Positions 10,453 to 18,720 of a stretch of DNA of 64,000 nucleotides are shown piece by piece. Made by a program: the position numbers and the translations under genes. This stretch comes from Streptomyces sp. CB02980. Lineage in GTDB: Bacteria; Actinomycetota; Actinomycetes; Streptomycetales; Streptomycetaceae. Every line of letters begins with the position of its first letter. Position 1 is the stretch's first letter. Where the stretch lies: contig NZ_JACSCH020000011.1 of the NCBI RefSeq assembly GCF_014451325.2, positions 62,001-126,000 of the forward strand, read 5' to 3'. Below the pieces are notes generated by a model. It saw nothing but the letters and a program-made list of their open reading frames with translations, was not told the origin of the DNA and made no database searches.

Positions 10453-11604
10453 TCAGCGCCCCGGCAGCACCCGGGTCTCCACCGTGGGCAGCCCCTTGAC
10501 CCACCAGTGGTCGTAGCGGCTGTAGACACGACGGTCACGGGCGGCGAGGAAGCCGTCGAGCGCCTCGGCCTCCTCCGCGAGTTCCGCCCAGACCCGGTCG
10601 GGCAGCGAGTGGAAGGCCGAGGCCTCGATGCCTCCCTCGACGGGGCGCCAGACCCCGGCCACGTACCCGTCGACGAGCAGCGTGGGCAGCGTGTCGCCGT
10701 TCACGCGGATCACGTGCTTGCGGTACTCGGCCGGGATGACGCGGCTGCGGTCCGCGTAGGCCAGCAGGACGCTGTCCCACATCGCCAGCAGACGGGGCGG
10801 CGCCGGGACGTCCTCCTCGGGCCGGAGCGCCCCGGGTACGTCGTACAGGAGGATCCCTCCGGGCCCCTCCAACCGCTCGAGCTCGCCCTCGACAAGCCGT
10901 ACGGCCTCACGTACCTTCCCCCGCGGTGCCAGCGTGAACTGCGCCATGTCGGGTACGGACGCCGGCCCGAAACCCTCCAGATAGCGCCGGATCAGGACGG
11001 CGAGCCCCGCCGTCGCCGCCTCCGGATCACCGAGCACGGGCAGCGGCGCGCTCGCCGTCACGAACGACTGCGCCGCCCCGAACGACCACGGCGGCCCCGT
11101 CGGCGCGTGCCACAGCGGCGCGTACTGCCGCATCATCCGCCACACCACGGCCTCCACCGGCCCGCCCCGCGCCGCTTCGAGGCGCTCCCGCATCTGTGCT
11201 CCGCTCCGGGCCTCCCCGGCGAAGTCGAGGAGAGCGGGCAGCAGCGCGTCGGCGTCGTCGGCCGTGAACCCCGCCGCCTTGTACCGGGGGTCGTGGAGCC
11301 GCGAACCGCGCAGGGTCGGCTCCATGCCCTCCCGGAACGCCCGGTAGTCCTCGGCGTGCACCAGATGCAGCGTGAGCCGCATCAGGGTCGACCTGACGAG
11401 CTCGAAACCCTCCACGGCCTTGTCGAGCAGCGCGGGATCGAAGCCGGCGACGCGGTTCCACAACGCCACGTAGGGCGAGCCCGGTTGCTGCGCCTGCAGC
11501 GCCACCACCCGGCGTACGGCGTCCCCGACGCCGATCGGCACCCGGTCGAGGAGGAGTTGCCGGGCGAGAGTGGAGCGGTTGAGGGCGCGCGCGCTGATCA
11601 CCAT
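10453..11604 (-). CDS. AlkZ-like winged-helix DNA glycosylase (HTH_42 family)
   Basis: The 383-residue protein belongs to the winged-helix family that includes Streptomyces AlkZ and E. coli YcaQ, which unhook DNA interstrand crosslinks and bulky alkyl lesions. With the ATG at 11604 the sequence VVALQAQQPGSPYVAL puts Gln37 and Gln39 in the QxQ position of the AlkZ active site (YcaQ-type enzymes have QxD). Other family features are LVRSTLMRLTLHLVHAEDY and the C-terminal WDSVLLAYADRSRVIP. In some Streptomyces such genes give self-resistance to a genotoxin made by an adjacent cluster, but no biosynthetic genes are seen here. A housekeeping repair role is more likely. The ATG-GTG start pair leaves a one-codon ambiguity. 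Confidence 0.8.
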   Translation of the reverse strand: MVISARALNRSTLARQLLLDRVPIGVGDAVRRVVALQAQQPGSPYVALWNRVAGFDPALLDKAVEGFELVRSTLMRLTLHLVHAEDYRAFREGMEPTLRGSRLHDPRYKAAGFTADDADALLPALLDFAGEARSGAQMRERLEAARGGPVEAVVWRMMRQYAPLWHAPTGPPWSFGAAQSFVTASAPLPVLGDPEAATAGLAVLIRRYLEGFGPASVPDMAQFTLAPRGKVREAVRLVEGELERLEGPGGILLYDVPGALRPEEDVPAPPRLLAMWDSVLLAYADRSRVIPAEYRKHVIRVNGDTLPTLLVDGYVAGVWRPVEGGIEASAFHSLPDRVWAELAEEAEALDGFLAARDRRVYSRYDHWWVKGLPTVETRVLPGR

Positions 11605-11765
11605 GGCGCGATTGTCCCCCCTGGCACGGACACCCGCGGGCCGGAGTCGCGCGTTCACCCAGGGCTCGCCCCGACGTCGCACACCCGACGCCCACCGTTG
11701 TGGCCGGAACTGGACCATGAGGCCGCCTCCATGGGCGACATTCCATGTGTTCAAAGGGAGTTCAG

Positions 11766-13103
11766 ATGAATCCGCGCCTCATGCGCCGGCCCGCCGCCGT
11801 GGTTCTTCCGCTGTCCGCCGCGCTCGCGCTGACGGTGGTCATGGGTACGGCCGAGGCGGAGCCGGCGCGGCACGGCTCCGCCGCCCGGGTCGTCTCCACC
11901 TCGACCCTGCCGGACATTCCGCTGGCCGCCTTCAGCAACGGCCTGCTGCCCGGCAGCGTCGACGACGACCGGGACGTCGACCTGGGCGGCATCGGCAGCG
12001 ACCTGTACCCGGCCGAGCGGCGCGGCGAGTACTGGACGGTCACCGACCGGGGCCCCAACGGCCAGATAGCGGTCGGCAAGGACAAGCGGCGCACGTTCCC
12101 GGTGCCCGGCTTCGACCCGGCGATCGTGAAGGTCCGCGCGACCGGCGGCCGGATCCAGGTGCTGAGGTCCATCCCGCTCACCACCGCCTCCGGCGCGCCC
12201 GTCACGGGCCTGCCCAACCAGCCGGGCCGCGACGAGGCCCCGTACGACTACAACGCCACGACCCCGCTCGCGTACAACGTGAACGGCCTCGACACCGAGG
12301 GGCTCGTACGGGACCGGGACGGCAGCTTCTGGCTGGTGGACGAGTACGGCCCGTCGCTGGTGCACGTCTCCGCCAAGGGCCGGGTCCTCGCCCGCCACGT
12401 GCCCAAGGGGCTCAACCTGACCGGCGCCGACTACCCGGTGATCGAGTCGCTCCCGTCGATCTTCCTCAAGCGCAAGGTCAACCGCGGCTTCGAGGGCCTG
12501 GCGCTGCTCCCCGACGGCGACCTGGTGATGGCGCTGCAGAGCCCGCTCCTCAACCCGGACAAGGCCGCCGGCGAGGACTCCCGCAACACCCGCCTGCTGC
12601 GCTTCTCGACCCGCAAGAACCGGGTCACGGCGGAGTACGCGTACCGCTTCGACCCGGTGGGCGTCGTGGAGCCGGGCCAGACGAAGACGTCGGAGCTGAA
12701 GATCTCCTCGATCGTGGCTCTGGGCGGCGACCGCCTCCTGGTCCAGGAGCGCACGGACAAGTCCTCCCGCGTCCACGAGGTACGGCTCCGCCGCGGCGCC
12801 GACATCCTCGGCTCCCCGTGGGACACGACGGCGAGCCCGGCCCTGGAGCAGCTCGACGACGAGGCGGCCGCCGACGCCCCGGTCCTGGCGAAGCGCCTGG
12901 TGGTCGACCTGAACACGGTCGAGGGCGTCCCCGGCAAGATCGAGGGCATCGCGGTGGAGGGCTCCTCGACCCTGGTCCTCCTCAACGACAACGACTTCGG
13001 CATGACGGACGGCCCGGCGGCCTTCGACGCGAACGGGCGCCTGGTCGACAGCGATGTGGACACCACGCTGGTCCGCGTCCGCCTGCCGCACCGCCTGCGC
13101 TGA
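11766..13103 (+). CDS. Secreted esterase-like/phytase-like beta-propeller protein
   Basis: The 445-residue protein has a Sec-type signal (MNPRLMRRPAAVVLPLSAALALTV, cleavage expected after AEA near residue 31). The mature part resembles the 'esterase-like activity of phytase' domain: DLGGIGSDL, YWTVTDRGPNGQ, GLDTEGLVRDRDGSFWLVDEYGP, NRGFEGLALLPDG and a late IEGIAVEG...LLNDNDFG. These acidic blade motifs suggest a calcium-binding propeller acting outside the cell, probably on phosphoesters or another ester. The substrate cannot be read from sequence. ATG 11766 is preferred over 11745 because GGGAG stands 5 nt upstream. It converges on the sortase gene with a 12-bp gap. Confidence 0.8.
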   Translation: MNPRLMRRPAAVVLPLSAALALTVVMGTAEAEPARHGSAARVVSTSTLPDIPLAAFSNGLLPGSVDDDRDVDLGGIGSDLYPAERRGEYWTVTDRGPNGQIAVGKDKRRTFPVPGFDPAIVKVRATGGRIQVLRSIPLTTASGAPVTGLPNQPGRDEAPYDYNATTPLAYNVNGLDTEGLVRDRDGSFWLVDEYGPSLVHVSAKGRVLARHVPKGLNLTGADYPVIESLPSIFLKRKVNRGFEGLALLPDGDLVMALQSPLLNPDKAAGEDSRNTRLLRFSTRKNRVTAEYAYRFDPVGVVEPGQTKTSELKISSIVALGGDRLLVQERTDKSSRVHEVRLRRGADILGSPWDTTASPALEQLDDEAAADAPVLAKRLVVDLNTVEGVPGKIEGIAVEGSSTLVLLNDNDFGMTDGPAAFDANGRLVDSDVDTTLVRVRLPHRLR

Positions 13104-13115
13104 CGCGCCGGGACA

Positions 13116-13940
13116 CTACGCGGGCCGCGTGGACGTCAGGACACCGATCTTGTCGATGCGGTGCTCGGGGTTGTGCTGGGCGTCCCGCCAGAAGTTGCCC
13201 GCGGCGTTGTCCTCGGGGGTCGCACAGGTGGAGAGCGTGATCATGGCCCGGGTGGGCGGCTCGCCCGGCTCGCCCGGCACGGCGGCCCGCTGCTCGGCGA
13301 GCGAGCGGGCCGAGCGGAACGACGTGGTCCGGGTCTCGACGATCTCGTAGGTGTAGACGGTGCCGTCGGCGGTGACGTGCACCGGATCGCCCACCTCGAC
13401 CGAGGGAAGCTCACGCAGGGGCCCGCCGGCGGAGAGCCGGTGGGCGGTCACCAGGTAATTGCCGACCTCACCCGGCCCCACACCGCCCTGCGCGCCGTGG
13501 GGACTCGCGGCGACGCCACGGTCCTGGATACGGGTGCCCGCGCGGTCGTCGGTCGTCCCCTCGTACGGCAGGACGTCGAGGTCCTCGACACCGATCGAGG
13601 GTATGGAGATCTCGGCGGCGACGGGCCCACGGGGCGTGGGGGCCGCCGAGGTGGAGGGCGCGGGGGAGGGCGTGGGGGGAGGGGCGGCGACCCGGGACAC
13701 GGGGGAAGCGATCGAGGGCGTCGGGGGAGGGGCGGAGACCGGGGGAACGAGCGACACGGGCCCGGGCGCGCCGGTGGACGTACCGGCACTGCGATCCGCA
13801 CCGCTGCCGCCACCGCCCGCGCAACCGGCCGAGGCGGTGAAACCCACGACGAGGGCGGCGACCACGCCGACCAGAGCCGAGCGCGGCCCTCGGCCGCGAC
13901 TCCGCCCCTTCCCCGGGGACCCACCACGCACGGCATCCAT
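13116..13940 (-). CDS. Sortase (class E/F-like), membrane-anchored or lipoprotein
   Basis: The 274-residue protein has a basic N-terminus, a hydrophobic segment (residues 21-38) and TASAGC with Cys40, a possible but imperfect lipobox. A long Pro/Ser/Thr-rich linker (residues 48-106) leads to a sortase barrel. The triad is visible: His167 in VTAHR, Cys239 in TLSTCATPED and Arg261 in EHRIDKIG. Sortases cut a C-terminal LPxTG-like signal and attach the protein to peptidoglycan; Streptomyces class E enzymes prefer LAxTG. A plausible LAETG substrate is encoded at 27179-28630. The start at 13940 is the first ATG giving a normal signal sequence; a start at 13970 is possible. Confidence 0.85.
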   Translation of the reverse strand: MDAVRGGSPGKGRSRGRGPRSALVGVVAALVVGFTASAGCAGGGGSGADRSAGTSTGAPGPVSLVPPVSAPPPTPSIASPVSRVAAPPPTPSPAPSTSAAPTPRGPVAAEISIPSIGVEDLDVLPYEGTTDDRAGTRIQDRGVAASPHGAQGGVGPGEVGNYLVTAHRLSAGGPLRELPSVEVGDPVHVTADGTVYTYEIVETRTTSFRSARSLAEQRAAVPGEPGEPPTRAMITLSTCATPEDNAAGNFWRDAQHNPEHRIDKIGVLTSTRPA

Positions 13941-14102
13941 ACCCCAAGAATGACCCACGTTCCCGGCCATGGCACCCACGGCGGGGCGCCCCGGCACGCA
14001 CGGCGGGAGCGGCCACCCGGGCGGAAGGCCCCTGGAGCCCGGCCCGGCTACTCCGCGGTCAGCCCGGTCAGCCCGGTCCGCGCAGTCACCCGGTCGTCCC
14101 GG

Positions 14103-15362
14103 TCACCCCGTCGCTTCCGCGGCCACGGCCGGCTGCGGCCGGGTTCGTACGCCCCAGCGGGCGAGCGCGGGCCCGGCCGCGCCCAGGGCCGCGAAGAACG
14201 CCGCGAGGAGCAGCCAGCCCGCCGTGCCGAGGCCGAGTACCACCGTGGTCAGGATCGCGGGGGCCAGCGCCTGGCCCGCGCGGAAGCCGAGGCCGAGGAG
14301 GCCCTGGTACTGGCCCTGGGCGTGGTCGGGCGCGAGGCCGAAGCCCAGGGCGAAGCCCGCCGAGGACTCCCAGATCTCCCCGAGGCTGTGGACGAAGATC
14401 GCCGCGACGAGCAGCCCCGCCGCCGCCCAGACCGGCGTGTGCGCCGCCAGCGCCATCATCGGGCAGCTGACGAGGAAGAGCAGGCCCGCGTTGCGGAACG
14501 CCCTGCCGCCGTCGTGCGGGGTTTCGATACGGGAGCCGATCCTGGTCTGCAGCAGGACGCAGAAGGCCGCGTTGACGGCGAACACCGCCGCCACCGTCCA
14601 GCGCGGCGCCTCGGTGTGCTGGGAGATCCAGATCGGCAGGAGCAGGGACACCACCGAGTACTGCAGCCCCATGGCCCCGTACAGGGCGGTGAACGTCAGG
14701 TACGGGCGGTCCGAGAAGGCCGGCCGGCGATGCTCTCGCGGCGGTGCCGGCAGCGCCGGGTAGTTCGGCAGCAGGAACAGAAGCAGCGCGCACAGGGCGA
14801 AGCTCGCGGCGTTGCCGAGGATCAGCGCGACATAGGCGCCGCGGGTGCCCGCTGCCACCGCCAGCCCGGAACCCACGGTTCCGAAGATGACGCCCAGATT
14901 GACGAAGGTGCGCAGCTTCGCCCGGAACAGCGCCGGGCGTTCGGTACCGACCCGGGCCACCAGAGCGCCCCAGGCCGCCCCGCCGGCCGCCGCGGCGATC
15001 TGGTCGACCGTCGCGAGGACGGTCAGCGCGGTCCAGCTCTCGACGAGCACGAGAGCCGACATCGACACCGCCTGGACCGCGAGGGCCAGCATCATGATCG
15101 TGCGGGCCCCGCGCCGGTCGGCGAGATGGCCCCCGGGTATCCCCGCGAACAGGCCGATCAGTCCGGCGATGGTGAGCGCGGCACCGACCTGCACCGCCGG
15201 CAGGCCCACGATCAAGGTGAAGTAGAGCGCCGACGCCGCGTTGAACAGACCGTTCCCGACCCGGTTGACGAAGCTGGCGGCGATCAGCACGCGCTCCGGC
15301 CTGCTGTCCCCCGCCACGCGGGCCAGGCGGGCTGTTCGGTCGGCCGGGCTGCTCTTGATCAT
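14103..15362 (-). CDS. MFS transporter
   Basis: The 419-residue protein has about twelve hydrophobic segments. A typical MFS loop 2-3 motif is visible (GIPGGHLADRRGARTIMM), as are the paired halves. The N-terminal LIAASFVNRVGNGLFNAASALYF suggests a drug-efflux or metabolite-exporter branch. No substrate can be assigned. It starts 10 bp downstream of the kinase remnant described below and is followed by 162 bp of proline-codon-rich non-coding DNA before the sortase gene. Confidence 0.88.
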   Translation of the reverse strand: MIKSSPADRTARLARVAGDSRPERVLIAASFVNRVGNGLFNAASALYFTLIVGLPAVQVGAALTIAGLIGLFAGIPGGHLADRRGARTIMMLALAVQAVSMSALVLVESWTALTVLATVDQIAAAAGGAAWGALVARVGTERPALFRAKLRTFVNLGVIFGTVGSGLAVAAGTRGAYVALILGNAASFALCALLLFLLPNYPALPAPPREHRRPAFSDRPYLTFTALYGAMGLQYSVVSLLLPIWISQHTEAPRWTVAAVFAVNAAFCVLLQTRIGSRIETPHDGGRAFRNAGLLFLVSCPMMALAAHTPVWAAAGLLVAAIFVHSLGEIWESSAGFALGFGLAPDHAQGQYQGLLGLGFRAGQALAPAILTTVVLGLGTAGWLLLAAFFAALGAAGPALARWGVRTRPQPAVAAEATG

Positions 15363-15372
15363 GAGCCGCAGG

Positions 15373-15590
15373 CTAGCAGCGGCCGTGAACGCCGCTTCGG
15401 CCGTGCGGACGCCAGAAGTGGACCTCCGGCAGGTGCTCGGGCAGCGTCACCGCGAGCAGCGCCTCCACGATGTCGTCGGCCTCCACGACGGGGACGTCGT
15501 ACCGCCGCGCCGGCGCCCGCCCGACACCGGTCTTCCCCGTCCCGACGCGCCCCCGACGACGAGCACCCGCCAATCGGGAAGCCCCCGCAC
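15373..15590 (-). pseudogene. Frameshifted, truncated P-loop kinase-like gene
   Basis: From a GTG at 15590 the minus strand reads VRGLPDWRVLVVGGASG, and one frame over it continues TGKTGVGRAPARRYDVPVVEADDIVEALLAVTLPEHLPEVHFWRPH. Together these make the N-terminus of a P-loop kinase-like protein (Walker A GGASGTGKTGVG, then VVEADDI and PExxPxxHFW). A single base is missing between GGASG and TGKT (near 15550). The product also stops after about 70 codons instead of some 200 or more, so it is broken twice: by a frameshift and by loss of its 3' part. Its end abuts the MFS gene, suggesting a deletion junction there. Confidence 0.65.
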
Positions 15591-15619
15591 CTCACCCGTA
15601 CCGTCGAGGAACCGGCCGT

Positions 15620-18600
15620 TCACGAGCCGTCTGCCTCTGCGTCTGCCTCTGCGTCTGCGTCTGCGTCTGCCTCTGCCTCTGCCTCTGTCTCCGCCTCCGC
15701 CTCCGCCTCCGTCGCCGGCACCGGCTCGGTGAGGAAGGCGCGGAGCTCCTCGGCCTCGGGGACGGCGAGGGCGGTGTACAGATCGAGGGCCTGCCGGGCG
15801 TGGTCGTGGGCGCGGTCGACGCGGCCCAGATCGCGGTGGACGTGTGCCAGGCCCCGGTGGGCGCGGGCCTGTTCGGGGCGGTAGCCGAACTCGCGGGCGA
15901 GGGCCAGCGCGGAGTCGTGTTCGACCTCCGCCCGTTCCAGGTCGCCCATGGAACGGGCGGCCTCCGCCAGGGCGTTGAGGGACTCGGCCTCGTCGCCGGG
16001 GAAGTCGAACCTGCGGCTCAGTTCCAGGGCGTCGTGATGGTGCCGCCGGGCCTCGTCGTAACGGCCCTGCCGTCGGTACAGCAGTCCGATGTTGTTCAGG
16101 ACGATGGTCTCGCCGATGCGGGATCCGGTCTCGCGGTACGCGTGCAGGGCCTGGCGGTGGTGGTCGTGGGCCTCCTCGTACCGGCCTTGACGGTCGTGGT
16201 CGATGCCGAGGCCGGTCAGACAGCGTGCCTCGCCGGCGCGGTCGCCGAGTTCGCGGAAGAGCGACAGGGCCTCGACGCAGTGTTCGTGGGCCCGTTCGTG
16301 GTCACGCCGCCGCCTGGCGACGTCGCCGAGGTTCTGCAGCGCGCGGGCGGCGGCGATCCGGTCGCCGCTCTCCCGGGCGAGGCCCAGGGCGTGCCGGTAG
16401 TGCTCGGCCGCCTGCTCGTACGCGCCGTGCCACCAGAAGTGGACCTCGCCGACGTCGATGAGGGTGCGTGCCTCGGCGGTCGTGTCGCCGCCGCGGCGGC
16501 TTGACCGGAGCGCCAGGCCGTGGAGGGTCAGCGCGTCGGTCTGGTGGGCGTGGCCCAGCAGGTAGCGGTGCAGGGTGGCGGCCAGTTGGCTGGTGTGCGG
16601 GTGCCGGTCGTGCTCGGCGGCGTACTGGCCGACCGCCATGAGGTTCGCGCGCTCGCCGTCCAGCCAGCTGATCGCCTCGGCGCCGTCCCGCGGGGGCGGG
16701 GCCGGGGTCGGGGTGTCCGGGGCGGGGATGCGTGGTCTGCGGTTCCGGCCCTCGGGGTAGAGGTGGTCGACGGCCGTGCTCGCGGTGTGGAGATAGTGGT
16801 GGACGAGCCGGTCGACGGCCTCGTGCCGCGCCTGGGGAGGTTCCTGGGCGTCCGCCGTGGCAAGGGCGTGCTCGCGCAGCAGGTCGTGGAAGGTGTAGCG
16901 GCCGGGCTTGAGCTGGATCAGGACATGGGCGTCCAGGAGGTCTTCCAGGAGCATCTCGGCCTGATCGAAGGGGAGGTCGGCCAGCGCGGCGGCCGCGTCC
17001 GGGCCGATGTCCCGGCCCGGCTGCAGCCCCAGAAGACGGAACATCCGCTGCTGCTCGGGCGTCAACTGCTGGTACGACAGCGTGAACGCCGCCGCCACGC
17101 CGCGCTCCGAGGTGGCGAGCTCGGCCAGTCGGCGGCGCTGGTCACGGAGCCGGTCGGCCAGGTAGGCGACGGTCCAGCTGCGGCGATGGTGCAGGCGGGC
17201 GGCGGCGATGCGGACGGCCAGCGGCAGGAAGCCGCACAGCTGCAGGACGTCGAGGGCGGCCAGGGGTTCGGCGGTCGCCCGTTCGCCCACGATCGACGTG
17301 AACAACTCCATGGCGTCCGCGGCGGGCAGCACGTCCATGGACAGGGCGTGCGCCCCGTCCAGGTCGGTCAGCCGCCGGCGGCTCGTGATCAGGATGAGGG
17401 TGTGGGAGGAGGCGCCCGGCAGCAAGGGGCGTATCTGCTCGGTGCCGAGGGCGTTGTCCAGTACGGCCAGTACCCGGCGGCCGGAGAGCTCGGACCGCCA
17501 CAGCGCGGCGCGATCGGCGACCGACGCCGGGATGTTCTTGGCGGGCACGCCGAGTTGGCCCAGGAGGACCTCGAGCGCGGCACCGGCGTCGAGCGGTGCC
17601 TGACCGGCGGTGTGGGCCTGCAGGTCCACGAAGAGCTGTCCGTCGGGGAACCGGTCCGCGAGGCGGTGCCCCGCGTGGACCGCGAGCGTCGTCTTGCCGA
17701 CCCCGGCCATCCCGTCGATCGCCGAGATCGTCACGACGCCGCCGCTGTTGCCCGCCCACTGGCGGGTCAGCCCGTCGAACTCGCCGTCGCGTCCGGTGAA
17801 GTCCGGGACGTCGTACGGCAGGAAGTTGCCCCCCTGCGGCCTCGCGGGCGCGGAGGCCGGCGCCCGGAGACCGGGTGCGTCCCGCAGGATGTCCTGTTCG
17901 AGCCGGGCGAACGCGTGGCCGGGGTCGAGGCCCTGCTCCTCGGCCAGCGCCGTCCGGAAGTCCCTGGCCACCCGCAGGGCCTCGGGTTGGCGTCCCGCGC
18001 GGTGCAGGGCGAGCATCAGCCGGCAGCACAGCCGCTCCCGCAGGGGGTTGGCCGCCATGTGGGCGGTCAGTTCGTCGATGAGGTCGTCGTGACGGCCCAG
18101 GGACAGCTCGAGCTCGGCCAGGCGCTCGATCGCCGTCAGGCGCCGGCCGTCGAGCCGCGCTCTGGCGGCGGGGACGTAATGGGCGGTGATGTCGGCCAGC
18201 GGCTCGCCCCGCCAAAGGGCCAGCGCGGCACGTATCCGGTCGGCGGCGGCGGTATCGGCGGCGGTGTCGGCGGCGTCGGCGGTGGCCGCCGCGTCGTCGG
18301 GCCCGCCCGGTGCCCTGGCGATCAGGCCGGTGAACTCCTGCAGATCGAGTTGTCCCGGCTCGGGGGTGAACACGTACCCCGCCGGCCGCGTGGCCAGCAT
18401 GTGGTCGGCACCCGAAGCGCGCAGCATACGGCGGATCGCGGCGATCGTGGTCTGGATCTGCGCGCGGGCGGAGTCCGGCGGCAGCGGCCCCCACATCGCG
18501 TCGACCAGGCGGTCCGCGCTGATCACGACCCCGGCGTGCAGCAACAGATAGGCGAGTACGGCCCGATGGCGGGGCGCAAGACCGGGCGACTCCGGACCGG

Positions 18601-18640
18601 GGGCCTGGACCTCCACCGGGCCGAGAATCGTGAACCGCAT
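15620..18640 (-). CDS. SARP-family regulator with NB-ARC and TPR domains (AfsR-like)
   Basis: The 1006-residue protein starts MRFTILGPVEV at 18640 with GGAG 7 nt upstream. Domain order: OmpR-type winged helix (about 1-90), bacterial transcriptional activation domain (about 95-250), a NB-ARC/STAND ATPase with Walker A DGMAGVGKTTLAVHAG, Walker B RRVLAVLDNA and LILITSRRRL (about 290-560), then at least six tetratricopeptide repeats (HxxALxxxxExGDRxGEA pattern). This is the AfsR/GlnR-independent 'large SARP' layout of antibiotic and development activators in Streptomyces. The C-terminus ends in about 28 residues of nearly pure Glu/Ala/Asp/Thr, encoded by a hexanucleotide repeat. The divergent promoter region carries SARP-like direct repeats, so it may control the three genes at 18721-21707. 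Confidence 0.92.
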   Translation of the reverse strand: MRFTILGPVEVQAPGPESPGLAPRHRAVLAYLLLHAGVVISADRLVDAMWGPLPPDSARAQIQTTIAAIRRMLRASGADHMLATRPAGYVFTPEPGQLDLQEFTGLIARAPGGPDDAAATADAADTAADTAAADRIRAALALWRGEPLADITAHYVPAARARLDGRRLTAIERLAELELSLGRHDDLIDELTAHMAANPLRERLCCRLMLALHRAGRQPEALRVARDFRTALAEEQGLDPGHAFARLEQDILRDAPGLRAPASAPARPQGGNFLPYDVPDFTGRDGEFDGLTRQWAGNSGGVVTISAIDGMAGVGKTTLAVHAGHRLADRFPDGQLFVDLQAHTAGQAPLDAGAALEVLLGQLGVPAKNIPASVADRAALWRSELSGRRVLAVLDNALGTEQIRPLLPGASSHTLILITSRRRLTDLDGAHALSMDVLPAADAMELFTSIVGERATAEPLAALDVLQLCGFLPLAVRIAAARLHHRRSWTVAYLADRLRDQRRRLAELATSERGVAAAFTLSYQQLTPEQQRMFRLLGLQPGRDIGPDAAAALADLPFDQAEMLLEDLLDAHVLIQLKPGRYTFHDLLREHALATADAQEPPQARHEAVDRLVHHYLHTASTAVDHLYPEGRNRRPRIPAPDTPTPAPPPRDGAEAISWLDGERANLMAVGQYAAEHDRHPHTSQLAATLHRYLLGHAHQTDALTLHGLALRSSRRGGDTTAEARTLIDVGEVHFWWHGAYEQAAEHYRHALGLARESGDRIAAARALQNLGDVARRRRDHERAHEHCVEALSLFRELGDRAGEARCLTGLGIDHDRQGRYEEAHDHHRQALHAYRETGSRIGETIVLNNIGLLYRRQGRYDEARRHHHDALELSRRFDFPGDEAESLNALAEAARSMGDLERAEVEHDSALALAREFGYRPEQARAHRGLAHVHRDLGRVDRAHDHARQALDLYTALAVPEAEELRAFLTEPVPATEAEAEAETEAEAEADADADAEADAEADGS
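15629..15712. repeat. Hexanucleotide tandem repeat coding for the acidic SARP tail
   Basis: About 13 units of CTGCGT/CTGCCT/CTCCGC lie in tandem at the 3' end of the SARP gene, encoding alternating Ala with Glu, Asp or Thr. Units differ at one or two positions. Length changes by whole units would keep the frame. Confidence 0.85.
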
Positions 18641-18668
18641 TCCGTCACTCCGGGGGTCACCAGTACGT

Positions 18669-18697
18669 GCATCGAAGAAGCATCGGGAATGTATCAA
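18669..18697. promoter_or_regulatory. Three direct repeats with 11-bp period, candidate SARP operator
   Basis: GCATCG at 18669, GCATCG at 18680 and GTATCA at 18691 are spaced exactly 11 bp apart, one helical turn. SARP activators bind short direct repeats of this spacing near the -35 region of target promoters. The site lies in the 80-bp divergent region between the SARP gene and the 18721 operon, so it could serve either direction. Confidence 0.55.
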
Positions 18698-18720
18698 GAT
18701 CCACCGGCAGGGTTACCGGC

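Noticed and set aside
18667..18720. Upstream ATG at 18667 as start of the CMD-like protein
   Set aside because: It would place the start within the SARP-like repeats and add an arginine-rich tail atypical of the family; ATG 18721 gives a normal protein.
18645..18720. Clear -10/-35 elements for the divergent SARP promoter
   Set aside because: No hexamer pair at proper spacing was convincing in either direction, so only the repeats are annotated.
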